Translations under genes and position numbers: made by a program
Notes under the pieces: model-generated
Databases searched by the model: none
Told to the model about the DNA's origin: nothing
What the model saw: only the letters and a program-made list of their open reading frames with translations
Origin: Paracoccaceae bacterium
GTDB taxonomy: Bacteria; Pseudomonadota; Alphaproteobacteria; Rhodobacterales; Rhodobacteraceae
Length of the DNA: 44,345 bases
Assembly: GCA_013373325.1 (NCBI GenBank)
Contig: JABXIA010000089.1
Location: forward strand, 1-44,345
Direction: 5' to 3'
In this document: in pieces, positions 39,576 to 44,345 of the stretch
How positions within the stretch are numbered: position 1 is the first letter of the stretch
Layout of the letters: each line of letters begins with the position of its first letter

Positions 39576-40250
39576 ATGACCAGCCCCATCATGAGCAAAA
39601 TCGACCACCAGCCGCAGACCCTGCGCGATATCGTGCAGGAACGGATGCGCGAGGCGATCATCTCCGGCCAGTTTGCCCCCGGCGAGCGGCTGGTGGAGCG
39701 CCCCCTGTGCGACCAGCTTGGCGTCAGCCGCACCGTGGTGCGCGAAACGATCCGGTATCTGGAGGCGGAGGGGCTGGTGGAGATCCTGCCCGGCAAGGGG
39801 CCGATCGTGGCGCAGCTCACGTGGGCCGACGCGCGGCAGATCTACGATATCCGCCAGATGCTGGAGACCGCCGCCGCCACTGCCTGCGCCCGCAACATCA
39901 CGCCGCAGCTGGCAGAACAGCTGAAAGCGGCGCTGCAGAGCCTGCAAAAGGCCGTGGCCGCAGGCGTGCCCACCCCGATGCTGCAGGCCACAACTGAATT
40001 CTACCGGATCATCTTTGACGGCGCCGGCCACAACGTCGCCTGGGAAATCGCCCAGCGTCTGAACGGGCGCATCAGCCGCTTGCGGGCGGTGACGCTGTCG
40101 ATTGCAGAACGCCAGAAACCCGGCCCCGCCCATATGCGGGATATCTGCGAGGCCATCGTCTCCGGCAATACGGAGGCCGCCCGCACCGCCATCGAACAGC
40201 ATCTGAGCGACGCCAAACACACCGCCGAGCGGCTGCTGAACGAAACGTAG
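39576..40250 (+). CDS. GntR-family transcriptional regulator (FadR subfamily)
   Basis: A 224-residue regulator. The winged HTH is at residues 14-75: TLRDIVQERMREAIISGQFA, PGERLVERPLCDQLGVSRTV and VRETIRYLEAEGLVEILPGK. The FCD effector domain follows from about 85 to 215, with metal/ligand-type residues in YDIRQMLETAAATACARNIT, EFYRIIF and EAARTAIEQHLSDAKHTAER. CGGAGGAAAC precedes the ATG. It is divergent from the AA_synth-hydrolase-reductase-monooxygenase operon and the palindromes between them suit a FadR-type dimer. It is probably a repressor relieved by the pathway substrate. Convergent hutU is unlikely to be its target. Confidence 0.92.
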   Translation: MTSPIMSKIDHQPQTLRDIVQERMREAIISGQFAPGERLVERPLCDQLGVSRTVVRETIRYLEAEGLVEILPGKGPIVAQLTWADARQIYDIRQMLETAAATACARNITPQLAEQLKAALQSLQKAVAAGVPTPMLQATTEFYRIIFDGAGHNVAWEIAQRLNGRISRLRAVTLSIAERQKPGPAHMRDICEAIVSGNTEAARTAIEQHLSDAKHTAERLLNET

Positions 40251-40322
40251 CCGTTTCCCTGCGAGGGAAACGGCCAAAAAAATTCGAATTTTTTTGGCAG
40301 AAATCCGCGCCGGATTTCTGCC
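40251..40322. terminator. Three consecutive perfect palindromes (bidirectional terminator array)
   Basis: First, CCGTTTCCC and GGGAAACGG around 5 bases (40251-40273). Second, a perfect 26-base palindrome with GCC, seven A, TTCGAA, seven T and GGC (40273-40298). Third, GGCAGAAATCCG and CGGATTTCTGCC around CGC (40296-40322). They share edge bases and fill the whole 81-base gap between convergent gntR and hutU. The central element carries T-runs in both directions. Confidence 0.85.
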
Positions 40323-40331
40323 TCCTTCAGA

Positions 40332-42014
40332 TCACCCCAGAATGCCAGGCAGGTTCAGGCCGCAAGCCTTGGCATGGTCTTTGGCGATGTCGTACCCCGC
40401 ATCCGCGTGGCGCATGACGCCGGTCGCCGGATCGTTCCACAGCACCCGGCCGATGCGGCGGTCGGCGTCCTCGGTGCCGTCGCAGCAGATCACCACGCCG
40501 GAATGCTGCGAGAAGCCCATGCCAACGCCGCCGCCATGGTGCAGCGACACCCAGGTGGCACCGGAGGCGGTGTTCAAAAGCGCGTTCAGCAGCGGCCAGT
40601 CGGAGACAGCGTCGGAGCCGTCCATCATCGCCTCGGTCTCGCGGTTGGGCGAGGCCACGGACCCCGAGTCCAGATGGTCGCGGCCAATCACCACCGGCGC
40701 CGACAGCTCACCGTTGCGGACCATCTCGTTGAACGCGAGGCCGGCCTTGTGGCGGTCGCCGAGACCGATCCAGCAGATCCGCGCGGGCAGGCCCTGGAAG
40801 GCGATACGCTCCTGCGCCATGTCCAGCCAGCGGTGCAGGCCCTCGTACTCGGGGAACAGCTCCTTCATCTTGGCGTCGGTCTTGCGGATGTCCTCCGGGT
40901 CGCCCGACAGCGCGCACCAGCGGAACGGGCCGATGCCCTTGCAGAACAGCGGGCGGATATAGGCAGGCACGAAACCCGGGAAGTCAAAGGCGTTCTCCAG
41001 CCCCTCCTCCAGCGCCATCTGGCGGATGTTGTTGCCGTAATCCACGGTGGGAACACCCATCGCGTGGAAATCGCACATCGCCTTGACCTGAACCTTCATC
41101 GAAGCGCGGGCAGCCTTTTCCACCGCTTTCTTGTCACTCTCGCGGCGCTCCTTCCACTCACCCATGGTCCAGCCCAGCGGCAGGTAGCCGTTGACCGGGT
41201 CGTGGGCGGAGGTCTGGTCGGTCACGATATCTGGGCGGATGCCACCAGCTTCGGCGCGCTTCACCAGCTCCGGGAAGATCTCAGCCGCGTTGCCCAGAAG
41301 GCCCACGGATTTTGCTTCGCCATTGGCGGTCCAGCGCTCGATCATCTCCAGCGCCTCGTCCAGGGTCTCGGCCTTCTCGTCCAGGTATTTGGTGCGCAGA
41401 CGGAAGTCGATGCTGTCGGGATTGCACTCCACCGCCAGACAGCAGGCACCGGTAAAGACAGCCGCCAAAGGCTGCGCGCCGCCCATGCCGCCCAGGCCGC
41501 CGGTCAGGATCCACTTGCCCTTGAGGTCGCCGCCGTAATGCTGGCGGCCGGCCTCGGCAAAGGTCTCATAGGTGCCCTGCACAATGCCCTGCGTGCCGAT
41601 ATAGATCCACGAACCAGCGGTCATCTGGCCGTACATCATCAGGCCCTTCTTATCGAGCTCGTTGAAGTGGTCCCAGTTGGCCCAATGCGGCACCAGGTTG
41701 GAGTTGGCGATCAGCACCCGGGGCGCGTCCTTGTGGGTCTGGAAAACGCCGACCGGCTTGCCGGACTGCACCATCAGGGTCTGGTCGTCGTCCAGGTTCT
41801 TCAGGGTCTCGACAATGAGGTCAAAGTCCTTCCAGGTGCGCGCAGCGCGGCCGATGCCGCCGTAGACCACCAGCTCATGCGGGTTTTCGGCGACGTCGGG
41901 ATGCAGGTTGTTCATCATCATCCGCATCGGCGCCTCGGTGACCCAATGCTTGGCAGTGATTTCCGGGCCGGTGGGCGGGAAGATGTCGCGGGTGTTCTTG
42001 CGGGGATCGCTCAT
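40332..42014 (-). CDS. hutU: Urocanate hydratase
   Basis: A 560-residue enzyme, normal length for HutU, converting urocanate to 4-imidazolone-5-propanoate with tightly bound NAD. Clear motifs are [14 protein letters not shown] near the N-terminus, the NAD-binding [40 protein letters not shown] and [20 protein letters not shown] with the conserved cysteine, plus [15 protein letters not shown]. The start at 42014 overlaps the hutG stop (ATGA), which decides it against a much longer frame upstream. It is the last gene of the hut run in this window and ends 9 bases before the terminator array. Confidence 0.97.
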   Translation of the reverse strand: MSDPRKNTRDIFPPTGPEITAKHWVTEAPMRMMMNNLHPDVAENPHELVVYGGIGRAARTWKDFDLIVETLKNLDDDQTLMVQSGKPVGVFQTHKDAPRVLIANSNLVPHWANWDHFNELDKKGLMMYGQMTAGSWIYIGTQGIVQGTYETFAEAGRQHYGGDLKGKWILTGGLGGMGGAQPLAAVFTGACCLAVECNPDSIDFRLRTKYLDEKAETLDEALEMIERWTANGEAKSVGLLGNAAEIFPELVKRAEAGGIRPDIVTDQTSAHDPVNGYLPLGWTMGEWKERRESDKKAVEKAARASMKVQVKAMCDFHAMGVPTVDYGNNIRQMALEEGLENAFDFPGFVPAYIRPLFCKGIGPFRWCALSGDPEDIRKTDAKMKELFPEYEGLHRWLDMAQERIAFQGLPARICWIGLGDRHKAGLAFNEMVRNGELSAPVVIGRDHLDSGSVASPNRETEAMMDGSDAVSDWPLLNALLNTASGATWVSLHHGGGVGMGFSQHSGVVICCDGTEDADRRIGRVLWNDPATGVMRHADAGYDIAKDHAKACGLNLPGILG

Positions 42015-42796
42015 GCCGAGGGCCTCCAGTTTTTGAGATCGGTCAGAATGTTGGTTAGATGGGCGCGCAAGTCTTCCGCACGCTCCGGCAGATAAGTCCA
42101 AGGGGGGCTCTCCTGGCAGTAGGTGGCCTGCGCCAGTTCCATCTGGATCGCGTGCAGGCCGTCCGCAGGACGCCCGTAATGGCGGGTGGTCCAACCGCCC
42201 TTGAAGCGCCCGTTCAGGGTGGAGGTATAGCCCTCCGCCGCCTCGCAATGGGCCACGGTCAGCGCCTCAATGGCCGCGTCGCAGGTTTCACCCATGTTGG
42301 TGCCCACGTTGAAATCCGGCAGGCGGCCTTCGAACAGGAAGGGGATATCGCCGCGGATCGAGTGGCAATCGTACAGTATGGCAAAACCGTGGATCGCCTT
42401 CACCCGCTCCAGCTCCGCCGTCAGCGCCGCGTGATAGGGCGCGTGATAGGCGTCGCGGCGGCGGGTGATCTCCGCCTCGTTCGGCTCCTTGCCTTCCTGC
42501 CAGATCGGCAGCCCGTCAAAATCCGTGAGCGGCACCAAAGTGGTGGTGTTTTGCCCGGGATAGAGACTGAGTCCACCCGGATCACGGTTCACGTCGATCA
42601 CATAGCGGTGGATCGGCGTGCGGACGGTCGTGATGTCCTCCACCAGTCCGGAATACAGGTCGTGGATATGCCAGTCTGTGTCCGCCAGCGCCCTGCCCGT
42701 CTCATTGAGGCATTCCCAAACCTCCGGCGGTACATCGGTGCCGGTGTGGGGCAGCCCCAGCACCAGTGGCGAGGCGCCTTGGGTCACTTCGATCAT
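42011..42796 (-). CDS. hutG: N-formylglutamate deformylase
   Basis: A 261-residue N-formylglutamate amidohydrolase. [60 protein letters not shown] and [20 protein letters not shown] are the family motifs; His/Asp residues in PHTG, DCHS and related positions bind the zinc. It releases formate from N-formylglutamate to give glutamate, implying the five-step HutF/HutG branch of histidine degradation rather than formimidoylglutamase. It overlaps hutH and hutU by 4 bases each (ATGA), so the three are translationally coupled. Confidence 0.95.
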   Translation of the reverse strand: MIEVTQGASPLVLGLPHTGTDVPPEVWECLNETGRALADTDWHIHDLYSGLVEDITTVRTPIHRYVIDVNRDPGGLSLYPGQNTTTLVPLTDFDGLPIWQEGKEPNEAEITRRRDAYHAPYHAALTAELERVKAIHGFAILYDCHSIRGDIPFLFEGRLPDFNVGTNMGETCDAAIEALTVAHCEAAEGYTSTLNGRFKGGWTTRHYGRPADGLHAIQMELAQATYCQESPPWTYLPERAEDLRAHLTNILTDLKNWRPSA

Positions 42797-44316
42797 GCCG
42801 CCACCTTCACGCCTGCGGCATCCGCGACGCGGCCCGCACGGACCATGGCGCTTGCTGCCTCGATGTCGGGCGCCAGATAGCGGTCCTCAGCCAGCGAAGG
42901 GATCTCCTCGCGCAGCATCGCCAGCACGTCCTGCAAGCGGGCCGAGGTCTTGAGCGGCGCACGCGCCTCAACCCCTTGCGCGGCACAGAGCATTTCGACG
43001 CCCAGGATCACCGACAGATTTGCGTTCATCTTCGCCAGACGCAGCGCGCCGTGGGCGGCCATCGACACGTGGTCCTCCTGGTTGGCCGAGGTCGGGGTCG
43101 AGTCAGTCACGCAGGGGTTCGCGAGATGCTTGTTCTCGCTCATCAGCGCTGCAGTGGTCACCTCGGCGATCATGAAGCCCGAGTTCAGACCGGGATCGGG
43201 TGTCAGGAACGGCGGCAGGTCGTGGCTGAGGGTCGGGTCCACCATCAAGGCCACCCGGCGCTGCGCGATAGCGCCGATTTCGGCCACCGCCAGCGCGATC
43301 TGATCCGCGGCAAAGCCCACGTACTCGGCATGGAAGTTGCCGCCGGAAACGATGCGGCCTTCGTTCACCAGCACCAGCGGGTTGTCGGTGACGGCGTTGG
43401 CCTCGATCTCCAGCGTTCTGGCGGCCATCCGCAGCACGTCCAGCGCCGCGCCTACCACCTGCGGCTGGCAGCGGATGCAATAGGGATCCTGCACCCGGGT
43501 GTCATCCTCGCGGTGGCTCTCGCGGATTTCGGACCCGTCCATGATGGCGCGCATCTCACGCGCCACATCGACCTGCCCGGCATGGCCGCGAAGGGAGTGG
43601 ATGTCGGCCACCAGCGGCGCAGTAGATCCCATGATGGCGTCCGTGGTCAGCGACGCGATGGTCATCGAGGCCTCAGCCATGCGCCAGGCATCGAACAACC
43701 CGGCCAAGGCGCAGGCGGTGGAGAACTGGGTGCCGTTGATCAGCCCCAGGCCTTCCTTGGGACCCAGTACAATAGGCTCTAACCCGGCCTTTTTCAGCGC
43801 TTCCGCGCTGGCCATGCGGGTGCCTTCGAACGTGGCCTCCCCTGCCCCTATCATCGCCGCCGCCATATGTGCCAGCGGTGCCAGGTCGCCGGAGGCGCCG
43901 ACGGAACCCTGCGACGGGATCACCGGCACCACGCCGCGCTCCAGCATCTGCTCGATCTGTTCGATCACCAGCCAGCGCACGCCCGATGCACCGCGGCCCA
44001 TCGACAGCAGTTTCAGTGTCATCATCAGCCGGGTCTTATCCTCCGGTAGCGCCTCCCCTACCCCGCAGCAATGGCTGAGGATCAGGTTGCGCTGCAGAGT
44101 GGCCGTATCTTCCGGTGCGATCTTGGTCGAGGCCAGCTTGCCGAAGCCGGTGTTGATGCCATAAACGGCTTCCTCACCCGCCGCGGCGTCCGCCACCATC
44201 TTGGCAGCGGCCTCCACCGGCTCACGCGCCGAGGCATCCAGCCTGGCCGGGGTCAGGTTGCGGTAGATATCTTCCAGCGTGGACAGCGTCACCGTGCCGG
44301 GGATCATCTCGATCAT
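42793..44316 (-). CDS. hutH: Histidine ammonia-lyase
   Basis: A 507-residue histidase that deaminates histidine to urocanate. The MIO cofactor-forming triad A141-S142-G143 is present in [21 protein letters not shown]52 is in [12 protein letters not shown], and [20 protein letters not shown] and [14 protein letters not shown] (interrupted family motif RVQDPYCIR) follow. The ATG at 44316 has GAGGG upstream; an ATG three codons later is possible. It overlaps hutG by 4 bases downstream, and upstream its ATG overlaps the stop of another gene, so it lies inside a longer hut operon. Confidence 0.96.
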   Translation of the reverse strand: MIEMIPGTVTLSTLEDIYRNLTPARLDASAREPVEAAAKMVADAAAGEEAVYGINTGFGKLASTKIAPEDTATLQRNLILSHCCGVGEALPEDKTRLMMTLKLLSMGRGASGVRWLVIEQIEQMLERGVVPVIPSQGSVGASGDLAPLAHMAAAMIGAGEATFEGTRMASAEALKKAGLEPIVLGPKEGLGLINGTQFSTACALAGLFDAWRMAEASMTIASLTTDAIMGSTAPLVADIHSLRGHAGQVDVAREMRAIMDGSEIRESHREDDTRVQDPYCIRCQPQVVGAALDVLRMAARTLEIEANAVTDNPLVLVNEGRIVSGGNFHAEYVGFAADQIALAVAEIGAIAQRRVALMVDPTLSHDLPPFLTPDPGLNSGFMIAEVTTAALMSENKHLANPCVTDSTPTSANQEDHVSMAAHGALRLAKMNANLSVILGVEMLCAAQGVEARAPLKTSARLQDVLAMLREEIPSLAEDRYLAPDIEAASAMVRAGRVADAAGVKVAA

Positions 44317-44345
44317 CGTTTTCCCTCATAAATACGGGTGTAAAG
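44313..44345 (-). CDS. C-terminal tail of an upstream gene, probably imidazolonepropionase (partial)
   Basis: On the minus strand the last codons before the window edge read [10 protein letters not shown] then TGA, and the TGA overlaps the hutH ATG as ATGA, the same junction as between the other hut genes. Imidazolonepropionases of alphaproteobacteria often end with an NPLxxRIxxG-like tail, and hutI is the natural neighbour. Only ten residues are visible, so the identity is an inference from the tail and context. Confidence 0.5.
   Translation of the reverse strand, partial: LYTRIYEGKR

Noticed and set aside
38892-40250. Extended frames running both ways through the AA_synth/gntR promoter region
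   Set aside because: The strong ribosome-binding sites, family lengths and palindromic operator place the starts at 39467 (minus) and 39576 (plus).
1-44345. CRISPR arrays, tRNA/rRNA genes, insertion sequences, prophage or integrase genes
   Set aside because: None seen: no regularly spaced repeats, no transposase or integrase motifs, no tRNA cloverleaf recognised by eye. A covariance-model scan would be needed to exclude small RNAs.

Overview
The window is high-GC, densely packed bacterial DNA. Gene content (TRAP and BCCT transporters, carnitine catabolism, a dimethylglycine-dehydrogenase-like/MttB-like pair, the HutG branch of histidine degradation, many LysR/TetR/GntR regulators next to catabolic genes) points to a heterotrophic alphaproteobacterium, most likely a marine Rhodobacteraceae of the Roseobacter group. 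This placement is inferred from gene types, codon bias and recurring repeats, not from a marker gene. I see no rRNA, tRNA, CRISPR array, insertion sequence or phage gene; this looks like chromosomal or chromid-like metabolic DNA.

Layout. 1-1591 (minus): the end of a branched-chain-type ABC importer operon (solute-binding protein, then a permease cut by the left edge). 1919-4614: a LysR regulator divergent from a glutathione transferase and a PNPOx-like flavoprotein gene. 4752-9391 (plus): a demethylase-type flavoenzyme with a GcvT domain, an MttB-like methyltransferase and a TetR regulator, behind two tandem palindromic operators. 9440-11445: an agmatinase/ureohydrolase divergent from a LysR regulator. 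11568-15332 (plus): a DUF4153-type membrane protein with a response regulator and sensor kinase. 15387-21702 (minus): a complete TRAP transporter (DctPQM) with its DctB/DctD two-component system, in which DctD lacks the GAFTGA loop. 22003-25634 (plus): an FMN glutamate-synthase-like protein, an acetolactate-synthase-like enzyme and a RidA protein. 25705-33132: a BCCT importer and a carnitine operon (fused carnitine dehydrogenase-thioesterase, BKACE enzyme, acetoacetate-CoA ligase) with a divergent GlxA-type regulator. 33158-34342: an NAD-binding epimerase-like protein and dodecin. 34521-40250: aldehyde dehydrogenase, luciferase-like monooxygenase, flavin reductase, alpha/beta hydrolase, an AA_synth (DUF1185) protein and a GntR regulator, a set that resembles the trigonelline (N-methylnicotinate) catabolic cluster. 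40332-44345 (minus): hutU, hutG, hutH and the last codons of what is probably hutI.

How they fit. Much of the window deals with nitrogen-rich, often N-methylated, small compounds of the kind released by algae. Carnitine can enter by the BCCT carrier and be split to glycine betaine and acetoacetate, the latter activated by its own CoA ligase. The MttB-like/flavoenzyme pair could act on betaine-type compounds. The luciferase-like cluster could open an N-methylated pyridine ring, and the hut genes feed histidine to glutamate. The links between clusters are inference.

Non-coding signals are unusually clear. Perfect inverted repeats lie in several divergent regulator promoters. Perfect stem-loops follow about a dozen genes, often inside operons. 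One convergent junction holds three back-to-back palindromes, and a dispersed 3'-end-type repeat occurs at least twice.
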